Source: Strongylocentrotus purpuratus (Eukaryota > Echinodermata > Echinoidea > Camarodonta > Strongylocentrotidae). From it: a stretch of DNA of 64,000 nt. This document shows positions 26,201 through 41,216 of the stretch, one piece after another. The stretch's first letter is position 1, and the number at the start of each line of letters is the position of its first letter. The position numbers were made by a program, and so were the translations under genes. Below the pieces are notes generated by a model, which saw nothing but the letters and a program-made list of their open reading frames with translations, ran no database searches and was not told the DNA's origin. The DNA is taken from assembly GCF_000002235.5 (NCBI RefSeq), contig NW_022145597.1, positions 1,519,501-1,583,500 on the forward strand, written 5' to 3'.

Positions 26201-29200
26201 AGAAGCTATCCTAAACTACTTTCATTTTGTATTAGAGGTTAAAGGTAGAAGCAGAAATGCACTAAAAAGATCCCTTTGATGTCGGATTTGCTTTCTTTTC
26301 TATTCTGTGTTCTTTTCTTCGACAATTAACTTCGGGGATCACCGCGTTTTAGGTGAGTTGTCCAACTAAGAGTTCATCTTCGAATCAAGTGTCTGATTAC
26401 GGCTGGATTACATGTTAAGTGTTCTTGTAATGACCGATGAGTATCGATGCTACTAATCACCAATCGTTCCTTTCTCAAACTCGTCCGTCGAGGGTTAGAC
26501 GTTCTTACGGAGTTGTGTAATGAGCTTCAAATTACTGTGCGGGGGGGGGGGGGGGGGGGAGGCCTGAAGGCGGGGTGTTTCCACGAACCTCACTGTGTCA
26601 CGTGTACAGAGAGTCTTTTCTTCGTTGAAAGGATATTTTAAATTCTCAAAGATTTGTCTTCCTTTTTCCTATTTTGATACGCGGCCCCCTTTTTATTTGA
26701 ATTTCGATTTATCCAAATTTGTCGCAAGCCCACTAATAACTCAAATATAAATCTCTTTTCTCGATGTAAATCATTGAGATTGATAGTAAACTCAATCGCA
26801 GCTTTTATTAAGCATGGTAAGATGATTCCTAGTTTTCTTATAGTTTGTTTGTTTGTTTATTTATTTTCACTGCAAACCAAACATAACACTCGTTAACATT
26901 TCCTAGCCAAATATTTTGAAGGATAAATATGATATTTTGTTTATATTTGGCTGAGAATATTGTGCATGTTTAATAAGATAGTGCTGTGGGTGTTCGATCG
27001 CCGAGGGGTAGTGTGGTGACATCAAATGGATTACTTAACTCACCCATTTATAAGGCACCCATTCTGATGACGTCACCGATATATTATCATCAGTAGTGAT
27101 GTTCTAATGAGAGGGTAAAAGATGGTAGTCATGATCACATGAACCAATCACAGCAATGGATTATAGTCCCGTCATGTCACGTGACGTGCAGTAGCATGCA
27201 TGTAAAAGAGATTCCAAATTCCCGAGGAAATGTTCAGGTGATTCTTTGATTCTGTCATTTTTTAATAATTTCTTTTTCGGAAGTAGATTATTTGACCAGG
27301 AACAGCGGAATTTACCAGACCATGACATAAATTCAAACCCTTTTATTTAAAGACATAAAACGGAGGTGCAGAGCTGCGTGAATGTTCACATGAAGGAACA
27401 TGATTTTACATAAATTTATCAGGCGTGAAGAAAGAGAAGTTCTACTAAAATTTTATTCCAGGCCTTTTGAATCGTTTTTTCAAACAATGAAACACTAAAA
27501 AAGTGACATTTAAACTCTTTGTTAATTCAAAGGTCGATATTTTGATGGTAACATTTTGTTGAATCCGCAAAAAGGGCAGCAATTGATGAAGCGGATATAG
27601 ATGTTGTTCTGGGTAATATTCAAAAGATTGAAAGAAGCAAGCCGTTAAAACAATATTAATGAACCTTGCCGCGATACAAAAATAGTCTTTTGCAAGATAA
27701 TCGGTATGGAACTAGAAATCAGAATGAGAACGAAGCGAAGAAAGAGCATTATTCCTGATCTAGAATGCTCTAGCACTGCTCTACGCCTGCCTATTTTGAA
27801 ATATTCATAAATATCAGCATGGTGAGTAGTCATCTGAGAAAAGCATGAATTTTGCTTAGCTCTTATTTTTCACATGCAGTACAACCAGAAACTTCCACCA
27901 CATTTAGCGGCAGCTCGTGGAATTCTCGAAAATGTAATACGGGGGATGGTTTCTGTTTTGTTCTGAACATTTCAAGCTCGAATTTGGAATCTCTCTTGAA
28001 GATAAGTGCTGGATGATAAGGAACAAAAGAAGATGGTTGGAAAATGAAGGATGTGCAAGATGGATTGATACCCCGAGCGTAAAATGACCAGAAAGAATAG
28101 GAGAAAGTATATCAGGAATCTAAAGGTGAACAAAGCTTCCTGGTTATTAATAATGGTAGTATGATATGGAAGAACGTAACACGTGCAATATACATCATTC
28201 GTATTCTGGTATACATTATGATTAAGAAATAATCATATTCAAAATTGAACAGGCATATACTACGAAGCCTTACAAAACTACCGATTATAGTTGTGTGTAT
28301 TCCTGAATTATTTCAGGACTACATTGATCACATATTGTTATTCAAAGTGCTAACAAAAGTATTTTGTATTGCTAAATTGTTAAAATGAACTCCTCAATAG
28401 AAGAAGCTGTAAAGATAACTATGGTAAAGAAAAGTATGTCACTTCATCATTGTAAAGAAAACGTTACCAAATTGTTAGTATAAAGCTTTTAATCAGTCAT
28501 CTTGTTGGTTAAGAATAGCATTTATCTAATCGAGTTCGCCTCTATAACGGTTTTTCTCAATATGCAGAAAATTAGTGCTATAATATAATTAAGGCATGGT
28601 ATTTTTTTACCAATATCGCTACCACTGCTGCAATGTAAATTCAATTGCGATACATTTCAGGCGCGCGTAATTAGAGGAATATACGGTTCTTATTCCGCAG
28701 CATCACCGTGCGCGCGTCATGCAGATGGTGATGTATTGTGGGAAATGGCCGGCGACCCATCGGGGTTAGTTTGAACAACAGATGGCAGTATACGTAAATC
28801 TGAAGTGGTGTCAGTATACTACCCTGCTTTTAAGTGAAAGACACATTCCAACTGCACGTCTTTCCGGATCACTACAAGTCTATTACTGGCGTCTACTTTG
28901 ATTTTTGTTTACTAACTATTAAAGCAAAATAGATAGTTGAACGCTTAATAAATCTTTTTCTACGCAAACCTAAATGCTACTGGAGCTCCTTGTCAAATGC
29001 TATGTTATAGAGGCATTCTCATAACATTTTAGAAATAACAACAATCTTCTACCTCTTTGTTGTGTTTTGACTCGCTCTGCTGCGTTTTATCGGAATCCGA
29101 TTTTGGCGAGGTGGTATCGATACTTTCTTGTAGTTTCTTTTGAAAGATGGCAAAGGTCACGTGTTCCTTTTTGCCATTCCTCTCCTCCTCGTGTGTTTCA

Positions 29201-30224
29201 TCTAGTACATCCATTCTGATTTCACTTTGAAAGAACTCTCTTGCAACAGCTCGAACAATACCTGCATAGGGAAATAATAGTAGAAGGAGACGTATTATGT
29301 ACCAGGAAACTTATTATAGCTGCGAAATAAAAAAAACATATAACATGTTTAAGTTTTAAACAGAAATTTTATACATTGGAATTACGATTTACTACACTGC
29401 ATTGTTCTGTAAGCTCAGGTAAGTTCTAAACATGAACTATAGAGTCATCATTAATCACATTCATTTTATATATTATTAGATTTTTTAATAATAGATGTTT
29501 AAGTGTTTAAGTGTTTGCGAAAGGCAATTGGCGACTATTAGCGACTATAAGCAAATGTTAGCGACAGTATTTGCGAAGATTAGCAACTATTCGCCAATCC
29601 TTTGCAACTATCTGTGGATGTTTGGGACCTTTTGCTAACTCCTGGTACTTAATGGGTCGATCATAATGGTCACGTGGTCGCTAGCATTGGCGAAGTAAAA
29701 AGAACTTCAGGGACACAGTCTTACAACCAATTGCAAAGGCTTAAAACTGTTCTGCAAACGCTTGCAACTGTTTACAAAGAAATCGTTAACAAAAAACAGT
29801 CGTAAGCATTTGCAAAACCATCGTTTTTCTGGATTGCTAGTTCTTCTAATCTTAATGAACACTAAGTGGGGGAATGGTCTACTTCTAGAGATTCGTAAAA
29901 GCAGATCATTTAAAGTGTTAAAAAATATTTATTAAAGTATCTTTTTAATTCGGCATATAATTAATTGTTCTGCCATTTCTGTATGGTCTTGCCGCTGTGT
30001 ATTTGTTATATAATGCAGACGCTTTTATATTGTTTGTGTGTTTCTGTTTCATAATCGCGCCATGGGCATTTGAGTTCAAGTGGATTCGTCGCCTTACAAA
30101 TATCTTATATTTGTATTGCTATTATTTTAATCAGAGTAAGATATAAAACTCGTAACGTAACCGAATATTTTGATTCACCCGATGCAACTCTCTGCCTCTC
30201 TCTCTCCGTCTCTGTTTCTCTCTC

Positions 30225-30264
<40 letters not shown>

Positions 30265-33200
30265 ACACACACACTCTCTCTATCTCCCTCTCTCCCTCTC
30301 TCTATCTCTTTCTCGCTCTATCTCTCTCTACCTATTCTTATGGCCAGTGACCCATAGCTTGGGGGAAATTGTCTATTGTAACATGGTCCTTGTAGAACAA
30401 AACTTCGGTGGTAAGCGCTTTATGAGCACCGTTTTTATTATTATTGTTATTATTTATTATTATGTCATAGCGTGGTTGACAAAAGTGGACCGAATGCTTT
30501 TAAGCCGTTTAGCCAATTATTGTTATCCAGTCGACGGACTTGACCACGACACAATACAATCAAAACAACGTTATAGGCATTAGTGCCGACTGACACGTCC
30601 TCCTTCTCCTTTAGTTGCAAAAGAGAAAATAACATTTATCAGTTATACACTGCAATATGATCCATTTTCTTTCTCCCTTTGTGAATATAAGTGACGTTTC
30701 CCTCACCAAGTACAAATGGGTGTACTCCTTACTAACCTATGTTGTGTTTTCTTACCACAGAGTGATGCATTAATAGACCACGTTAAATTTCACCAGCTAC
30801 AAAGAGATACACTCCTTAGTAACATTTGACTCTTACCTACTGCCATGCGTACAAAGTTAGTTAGGTGGGTACTGTATTCCTAATTATGTAATAAAATGCA
30901 CGTTTGCCCGTTACCAAATACAATGACTATAAACTTATGAACTGTCTAAAAGTGGCCTTTGACACCCTTACCGACTACTATGGGGTGCAATCCTTTCCTA
31001 TGAGAGTAGTAATGTAGGATGAGTGCTCCGTCCGAGGTTCTCCTCTCGCAGCGGAAAGAGGGCGCCTCCATCTTCTTATAGGAGAAGCTGAGGTATGAGT
31101 GGAGGGCATCCAGGTTCTCCAGGAAGCTCTTGAGATTCCCTCCAAGAACCCTGAGCATCTCATCGTAGCCGGAGCGCTGACAGAATGTGAAGAAGAACTC
31201 CCCGAACAGCTCCAGGATTACTGGGATCGGTTGACCTAGAGGTCAAAGTCAAATGAGATGAGATTCATTCTTGAAGATGCTTCATACATATTTGTGACTG
31301 ATATCACAATTTTGGTTACAGCAAACGTTAATGTTTGCAGAGTTCATATCTATTGCCATCTGCATACCCTATTTACGTTGGTATGTGGTGTATATGTTTG
31401 TCAGTTTGAGATTTATGTTTTTACTCAAATGTGCCTGAATGTTAAATCCTGAATAAAAACATCAATGTAGAAACAAGAGAATGTCCCATTCCTAGATCCT
31501 TGAACAATCGGATTAAAACTAATATATTGCTACGCCTATTATGGAACATAATAAACAATGAATGAAATTGATATTGCAATGATCGTATGCCTGCGTACCT
31601 TAATGATCATTCCTATACATCTGTTTTTGTCAAGAAAGTGCGATTTCTCTCAATACGTTGAATCACAGCTCCTCCATTTCCTAATAAATCCTGTCTACAC
31701 CAATGCCAAAAGAACAGTAGGAAAACTTCTCTGTGACCCACTTCTTTGTGACCCCCTCCCCCCTCCCAGCCATTACACGACAGCGTGAAGGGTATGCCAC
31801 TTATCAGAATAGTAAAAACATTTCATCCAATCGATGTACATTTTCTCATAGAACTAAACAATATGTTTACTGAACTGAACGCGCTATTTATGGAATCTGC
31901 CTGCTGGAGAGCGACAAATGTTCAAGGTCTAATTATAATTGTAATTCAGTTAATTTCCAATATTTAAAAACAAATTGACATTTACTGGCGTCAGTAACTG
32001 GTAGCCACAAAAGAAAATCAATTTTTTCACCTGCGAAAGACACGCATGAAAATCGGAAGAAAGAAAATATTTCACGGTTACTCTATTAATCGATTTTAAT
32101 AATTGTTTCTTTCTTGGTTAGAAAAAAACATATATTAGTTGTTGTTTAATTTTGAATGGGTTAATGAGTAAGGAAAGGCTTGGGTTTCAGGTTGGGCAGG
32201 GACAAAAGGCAGATGTTTCATAAATAAAAAGGTGTCTCTGTAATTATTCGAAATTGGCTATTGATTTAAATAGGTTACACAATGCCCATGGTGACACTTT
32301 TAAAACAACTATGTCCCGTAACATTTGGAATTAAATGACCGAGTTTTGTCAATCTACAATAAATAAATTGAAAAGACAGGTGCATTGTTGTGGTCACACT
32401 GCATAAATATAATCAAACGTTCCATTTTTGTTCAGAGGAGAGTGACTTTCTCTCTCATGGGTGTTAGGAAGGCGTTTAGTTAAAGGTTAATTTCAATAAC
32501 AATGTCGTGAAATCAATTAAATCTATTTTGTTTATTGTACTTATTTGTAAATACTAAGAAAACAATAACTACATGTATGTAGTGCTTATTGTTGAAATTT
32601 ACATGTGTTTTGGAGAGACCTTTAACCCCTCCCAACTCCATGTGTAAAGTTAGAGTCTGTGCCTGCAGAGTAGTTCAATGTTAGAGTGTATGTCATCTTA
32701 CCTGCAACCTCACTAGCTGCTTTGACTAGGTTCAAGGTGATCTGATCTGTATAGGTTGTGTGAGATATAAAGCTGTCATCTACTCCTGCCAGTGTCCTGC
32801 AATGCGTTAAGAAATGGAGTAAAACATTACAAAATATAAACAAAAGAAAAGGTTGGTACATGTTTGATTCAAAGTACTGATAATTCGATTTATGTAACTT
32901 TACTACATAGGCTATGGTTTAGCACATTCATATTCAAAGCAAAACACAATAAATATGGACTTGACTTATGGCCGCTCTTCTGTATGGGTAGGTTTGGGGT
33001 AGGAGGGGGTCCTCTGTTTCACCATTTTTGTCTCCGGGGCTTCCTTCTTGAACAATATTTACTTTGTAACGTTTTCATTTTCTGCCTTTTTAAAATCTTA
33101 TTTTGTACCACTTCCTTTACTTCATGGTTATTGCTTTATTCTGTTTAGTGAATTTGTTTCTAATTATATAAATTATTTGTAAATAATGTGATTTCTTTTG

Positions 33201-35141
33201 ATTAACCAATAAAACACAAATTAAAAAAATCAGACAATGGTCGAATTCTATTCATCTGTAAAGGTAAGAAAAACCTGGCAGAAAATAGCGTCAAGGTTTA
33301 CATCTCAAAGCAAGGATTTATTTCACAATGTATAGTTTTGGCAGTTATCTTTAAATAATTAAATGGGTTTAAAAAGAGACTGCTCTTTATTAAGAAAAGA
33401 AATCGTATCTAACCATGAAAGGCAAAACATATGTGATCAAACTTCATGACAAAATACCTACAGAAAAATTTGTATTCTTGTATTGTTATCGTCTAAACAG
33501 AACTCAATAATCGCTTTCAACTCATTGATCTTGTGAGGTTGCATAACTTAATAGGTAAGCCATCACTGAAGACGACAACATGACGGCGTTATGGGGTTTC
33601 TTTAAAAATTGATAAAGATATTGGCGTCAGCACGCGGTTGCCGCCATTGTGAATGATTAAAATATAAGAAATATCACAGGCTGAAGAAGAAAAAAAAAAT
33701 CGAAAAAAGATGTGGGCTGAAAAAGGAGAACTCTTGCCTAATGACAGGAAAGAGCATGTCATTCTAAGGTTACACAACACTCCGGCTCTCTTTCAATTAC
33801 CGATAGGAGCAGCCGTAGACAGCCAAGAAACACATATCTATGTAGATTGGGAGGAGTGATAATCGAGAGAACAAGTCTTGAGGGATTAACAATACTCCGC
33901 TGATATCTGAAATTGAGATACTGAGACCGAACTAAGATTGAGACGGAGTGATGCCGATCCTCGATATACAGTTGTGTAAATGAAGAAACATTGAAACAAA
34001 TCTTCGCTTGTTAGGCCTAACCAAAAAGAACTTATAAAAAGTTATGCATGTTGAACGAGAGGAGTCAACTACTGACTTAGCAGTGCGTCAGTGAATGGCG
34101 CGATCTGTAACGTGAGCGCCATGTTGTGGAATGCAAAATAAACAGTGTAAACGTTTCGCTCATATGATTGGTAAGATCATTGAATGACGGAGTGCAACGG
34201 ACATCACAGTGACGCACGGATGTAAAACGTATGACGTCCGTTGCATACTAAAGTAACAAGACGTCATTTTGACTGCGTTACTGCCATGCTCTCATACGGA
34301 TAATTTGTGTATACACAATACATTTTTCGAAAACTAGCCAAGATCATTTTACATTCAATTTCTGTACGATGTCACTCTCTCACGACGCGCCAAAGACTGC
34401 GCTAGCAGTTGACGCAGCAAAATGACACACAGTGTACAACGACCATAAGTCATAACACGAAGCAATTGCGAGCTTCACTTTCATTTCTCATTGCGTTTAT
34501 GAAAGGTGCAGTATGAAGAGCGACACGTTCGTACAGCCATTTCTTACATCTACACTGCATAAATGTAGACATTTTAATCTTCATCACTTCTCTGCATCGG
34601 CCGGGGGAATAAATGGTTACCCGACATGAAGCAGAATTTATTTTTCTTTGAATGGTGTTATCATTATTTTGCAAAGGTGATTGAGCGGGAAGCTTCCTGG
34701 TAGACGTTTAGAATGGGGATTTGCGCTGTACGTGGAATTTAATGAGGAGTATAGCAATGACTGTGTAGATCGCTTACAACCGGTGGAATTAGGCTACACA
34801 AATGTAACTATTGTTATCATTATAATGCATGACATATTCGTAAATGTAACCTTCATCCATGTCTTATAGTGGAAAAATGGGAATACCAGAGAAACTATCA
34901 ATTCCACCGCTATAAGCTGACAAGCATTCTCCAAATATAACGGATTCACGACAGGAAATATGATACGTGCACCTTGACATAACACGGAATACCTCAAGCA
35001 CATGAGTTTAAAAAATCGGAAGGAAGAAAAGAAAGTTTAGGGGGTTGTTGCATAGCATACAGAGAACGACAGGATTAAAAGAGAGTGCTAGAGAAACAGA
35101 GAGAGAGAGAGAGACAGAGAGAGACAGAGAGAAAGAGAGAA

Positions 35142-35184
<43 letters not shown>

Positions 35185-38100
35185 GAGAGACAGAGAGAAA
35201 AGGGATGGGAAGGAGAGGGGGACGGAGAGAGAGAGAGACGGGGAGAGATTGATGGACAATATCAAAAAGAGAGGGGTGATACAGAGATAGTAGGAGAGAG
35301 AAGATGAAAGTAAAGTAGAGAGGGAGAGAGAGGATGTGCGAGGGGGAGGGAGGTTTATTTTGATAATTTGTAAAAAAAAACATCTTTTTACGTCATGTAT
35401 ACTCAAATTATACAAATCTAAAAAGAAGCAATTTCTATAACCCTTTCTCGGTGTTTTTAATCTAGCAAGTAGCATCGTAATGCTGCTATGTTACAATGCC
35501 TCTCTCCGTGTTGATGTAATAAACATTCTGCTAATGTATATTTGTACACCTTGGTGAAACAAATTGACATGGTGAAAGACTATCGCGTCGGAAAATGTCT
35601 TTGCACAAAAAAGTTTCCTGAGATCTATTTCACATTGCTTGAAAATAGCATGGTACATACAACTTTTAGAAATCCTACACAGGCGACAAAAGGTCCTTAT
35701 AGTGGTCGTAGGCCACCCCCCCCCCCCCCACCCACACACTCAATGTGTAAAGTAAATACGGGTAGGGTAGACCTTTTTCTTTTGTTATACGAGCCTTTTC
35801 AGCACCCCCTCCCCCCCCCCCCTTCCAGCCAAAGGCCGGTGTGTAAAGTCAATATGGGTATAGACCTTTTTTCTTTTGTTACGAGCCGGAGATTTCGGGA
35901 ACACACATGGTATCCCTCCGTTCCCGGGGTGGGGGGGGGGGGGCGTAGGGCGCCGTTTCGCTATGAGTGTGATCGTTTCTGCTTAAGTATCATGTCAGCT
36001 ATTCAGTTTTTATTAATCGTGAGCAAGTACGTTTGTTTTATAATGTCGAATAGATAAAAACATTTTTCTAAAGTGTGTTTATATAAATTATTATTCCACC
36101 TTATTCAACTAACTATTCATGTAATAAAAGAGACCGTCGTATTAGACATCCTGTCCACTGCAAATTATTAGCCCACGGACGCCCTAACATCGGTTTCTAA
36201 CTTTTCGCTGTCGCTGCCGCCCCGTCCCCCACCCCCTCGCAATGTTCCCCGGTCCTTTTTCATAAATTAGGGTAAGGGTTAGCATAGCGTTGGATCAAAG
36301 ATTGAATTTAAGCATTTGTAAAGCTTAGGTAATTGATCTCAATCTGAGCATCTGTCGTACTCCTTCTAAACCTTTGGTCCCCCGTAACCACGTTACATAC
36401 CAAGACTCGAGATTCCCCCTATGAGCGATACTTGACACCAAGGTTTGCGTCTAATTTATTTTTCCCAATTATCCTTAATCGATAATGTCTAGTAAAATAC
36501 AGCTTTTAGCGCATCACCCATCCGAACACATGTCCGCCGCGATTTGTGTTTCTTCTTCACTTTGTAGTGTGGCCATGAAAGACGGAAGCGCCGCTTTTAA
36601 GCCAAATTTCGAGAGGAAATGAACAAAAATGCCTCACGTCTGTTTGCTGGCAGAACTAAGAGAAGGACAATGCTCTGCATACGATGTTTGCTTATGTCAT
36701 CTTTAGAGTGCCATAATTCTGAGTAAATAGGACCCGTTAGCGTATTAATCACGCCCTTAGCCTTGCTTAGAAATGACGCAAGAGATAAAAACATTAACAA
36801 GTCGGTTCGATTTACGAACAGTGCTTTAGTGGTGAAACTGCAAAGTTAAGAGAAACTGGCTTGAATCACGATGTTTTTAAGTAGTACATCAATCCTTTAA
36901 AGCAAGGCTTTAAAAATTGAATACAAAAGCTGGGAATCACATTGACCACGTTCACTTAAAGTAGTCTAACGTTTGCTTCCCTTCTCTTTACAAACTTCTG
37001 AATCCATCCTTAGTTTGGCAGATATAATATTCGAGTCTTAAGCAATCATCGACAGTTTCCCTTAAAACAATGGATATTAATTTAGCCAATACCATGCTTA
37101 AAGGCTTAAAGGGATTATATAGGGGCTGGGATTAACGACTACTAGGATAATCTCAGTAGCCTGATTTGTACAGTAAGATGTCCGTTGCTCTCTCTCTCTG
37201 CCAATCTCTTCTGGATTTCGGTCATGTTTTAAGACAGTATCTGTTTCCATTAGAGCGCCTTTCAATGACCCCAAGCACTGAGAAACACGGTGTTGGCTTT
37301 CAAAGACGCGTTACTTCTTCAAATGAGAAGTAAAACCGTCTCACGGATTAATACTTACTTCTCTCTCTAAACCTATATCTTACTGGAACCACGTGGCCTG
37401 TGTATCAAACCATGAGGGATTGTGTGAATACAGTAGTCAATGGGGTAAGAGCAGTGAAACGTCCCGCTGACTGACAGTATATACAAATCACGTCGGTACC
37501 GTGAGCACCACATCAAAGTATCAAATACTGAATTTGTCACTTATATGTTAACCCGTTTGTTACAACAAACCCTATGACGCCTTCATTGCCATGGTTAACA
37601 ACTGAAGGCCCGTTCAAATATGAACCGGTAAGCCCCCGCAACCCCCCCCCCCCCCCCTTGCGGTTCATCAGTATTCAGATATGGCGAGGTAACGAGGTGC
37701 ACAGTACGCGTCAAATAAGTAAATTTAAAGATAAACTTGAGTTCTGGTAATGCGATTGCATTGTGAAAGAAAAGGTGTGGAATGGATCAGAAAAGTTGAT
37801 CATATAGCATGTAAGTAATAGTGTGTAATGCAAGGTTCTGGTGTCATCAAAATCATCATAAATTTGGCAGAGTCTTGGTAAAGTAACAATCACTTACACA
37901 GAAAGATGTATATGGGACAACACACATGGTGTCGGGGCTAGTACTACCCTGATTTCCTTATCTTTCTTTGCTCATTACTCAGCCAGTATACATTTTCTTC
38001 CAAGATTGTTTGGCACATGACATTTATTTGTAATCTTGAACATTCAGTGTAAGTTTCGTTAGATTCTGTGAGAATTCATTTTCTTTTTTTTACCAGAACT

Positions 38101-41100
38101 CAAGTTTATCTTTAATCTTGTTAGGCATTAAACTCAACTAGCAAAACCACCCAATTGATACACTGGAAGTATGCTAAGCAAAATATATCCGTCGACGTTC
38201 CAGTGTTAAAAAATTCTGAGGGAATTAAAATCTTTGTTCGGAGTTCTCTTCGTCAGTTTTACAATCAAAAGTCTGCACGACCTGTCATAAGCAGAACTTT
38301 CGTTGTCACGGCTTTTAAAGGGCCAGATAAAGTTGTTGAAAGAACAGATTTTACAAAGGCGTTGTTCATACTATCTGTAATTCTGATATCATTCAGCCAC
38401 TTAGAAAACTGACATTTTAATAGGTTTCTCATGGGGAATTATGAGCAACGTCAAATTGATTCAAGTATATCCATCTTGAGGGCATGGTAATAGTATATCT
38501 GTAAAGCGCTAAGAGACATCGTAGATGTATTAAGCGCAATATAAAAGCGAAATATTATTATTGGATACACACATTTGACGATATAATTTGCCAGAGGAAT
38601 ACAACGCAATTGATGGTTTCCACCTGAACGTTCAATAGAACGTCCATTAAACTTGAAGGTGAATGTCCGAGTTTCGAGTGCACCCATAGTATGACCACTA
38701 ATCTATTTCCAAACTAGTAAAGTTTGTATGAAAGTGATTTTGTCGAGCATTTGGAATCGTTAAGAATGTGAAATATAATTTACTTTTATTTAAGTGCTTG
38801 ACAAATAAGTGTCCGGTGTTATAAAAGAGCATACTTTTTCGCTTATACACAAATTTGATATTTCCAGGGTTTTGATGATCCTCGCTAAATGCCACAGATT
38901 CACCGCTTCAAAGTTTTTGGATTTCACTCATGGTGTTTGTATTTGTATGTCACCAACTATTCAAGACATGTCATTGCAAAGTTTTGTTTGTAGTACCAAG
39001 AAATAGCGTTAGGGGTCGGTAATACGTTAATGCATCATACATAATACATTCATATCTAATCTAGACGAAACTCTTTCCTGAGAGTAGATTTTCTTCTCAT
39101 TTCTCTCACCTATCACTCGCCAGAAAAATAGTATCGACTTCGTGTAAAATTACGAGAATAACGCACATGCACCAGGGAAACATATCTCCCAATTATGACT
39201 AACTAGATCAATACCATAAACATTGCTACATCTAAGTCCTCAGACTTCAGCGCTCCTGGCGTTACTCGATACACCTTTGAAAGCATTATTCTGTTGTTTT
39301 GCTGCAACTATCTTTGTTTCTGTGTGGGTTTGGGGTGTTATTTTTGCACATATTACGGTAGTACTGTTCATGAGGATCTGTACAGCAGTATAACTACACT
39401 AAAAGCACAACCCACAAATCTATCAAAGACAAAATATGTATAACGTAGAGGAAAACAGAGGCAAGAATATACTGAATTGAGTTGGAGGTGCCGATAAGTC
39501 TGTGACATATTTGCTGTCAATTGGGGGTTTGCGGGATGGAAAACTCTTTTATAAAATGCCAAATAATAAGTTTCTCGGTTTTCTAATAAAACTTAATAAA
39601 AATCCATATAAATACAAATTTACCTCGTCAGACAAGTACAAATACGATATGTTGGACATGAATGGGCGTCTCTAGAATTGAAAAATTTACAGACGGGACG
39701 AGTAAACAACTTATAAAATGATCATTAGTTCATTGGAAATAGTGACATATTAACATGACCTACATACATGTACGCCCGTGAACAAAGATGTTAGTGAACG
39801 CACGCAGTGTGCTAGAGGAAAATAAATGAGTTTTCCAACCATCTGAGACATTCTTCAAACAAAATGCTCTCACCATGATTTAGATATTATAGATGAATAA
39901 GGTAACGCCATCAGCATTATGAGGCAGCGACTGTGAGACGGGGCAGAGCCCTTCAGAATGTTACAATCCCCCACATTTGGGCAGCCGCCTACTTGAAAAG
40001 AACATTTCACCCAGAATGTTAGTTCTGAAATGCATACTAGGCGGTGTCACACAGAAAAATCCCTTAAAAATCCCTTGAAAAATCCTTTCAAGGGAGAATT
40101 TTCTTGCTTCGTTAGAGGATTTTTGAAGGGATAATATTGATGACAGACAGCAATTAAGAGGATAACTAAATCCGGATTTTTGGCCTCTGTGTGACACCGC
40201 CTATAGACAATAATAGATATACAACGGCAGAAAGGGGGGGGGGGGAGAGAGAAGGGTTTTAACAAAACCACATGACACAGCTATCTGCATTATTAAAGTA
40301 GAAATTGAAAGAAAACAATCCAAAGAGCAGTCTTTACTGCTTTATTTTTTTGTTTTGCGTTATTTCAGTCTTCTCTATACAGGCAGGCTCTGAGTTTAAA
40401 ATATTGCTCTTCAAATCTTTAATCAACTTCATAGACATGTATTTAGCAATTAGAAAATGATGATAATGAAGAATGGGATAGAGGGAAATAAGGAGGAGAG
40501 TTCGAGAGAGAGGGTTTCACACAACCAGAGAGAGCTCATATTATTTGTCCTTGTTTCATTTGGCCGGGTTTTTTTTTTCTTCATCTTTTCAATTTCAAGT
40601 CGGACATATAGTCAACAGGCTTGTTCTGATTGCACCTAAACTAACCAGCAAAGCACGGAGAGGAACTGGGACAGGATATTGAAGAAGCGTTGGTCACTGG
40701 TCAAAAATTAATTTAATCTCTCCTCCCGTTTCCCGAGGTTGACCCGCTCCATCCAGTGAAGCACCTAGGATCATTGACCGTCTGGTAATATATACACAAT
40801 CATGACTTGCTTCGTTCTATAGCTACTACACGCAGAGGCACATGTAGGGGTGTCGCTAATCCGTATTTTTTGTCCTGTTTACTTTTTTTTTAAATTGCAG
40901 CCACAATCGACTGAAATGACTTTGGAAAAATCTTCAGTCACTAGCAGACAATAAATCTGAAATGTTATGTCCGCTCTCTGTAGCATTGAAGTGTTCCTTC
41001 TTTTTTATTTTTTTTTTATTTTTTTTTAAACAAACTTCTCTGTACTAAAGAAACCAGTGCCATTTCCCCACTCAATAATCTTGTTCACGCTCATTAAACT

Positions 41101-41176
41101 CCACACTATGTTGCATGTACATTTCAGAGATGCATGTATGAGATGTGCTACGTTTATACCATGAAGATATGAGAAA

Positions 41177-41216
<40 letters not shown>

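Noticed and set aside
30170-30583. 137-aa plus-strand open frame
   Set aside because: Starts in the CT array; the rest shows no domain and lies antisense in intron 4.
35008-35475. 155-aa minus-strand open frame
   Set aside because: Translation of the GA/CT array.
35542-36057. 171-aa plus-strand open frame
   Set aside because: Built from poly-C (poly-Pro), a local direct repeat and a G run; no recognisable domain.
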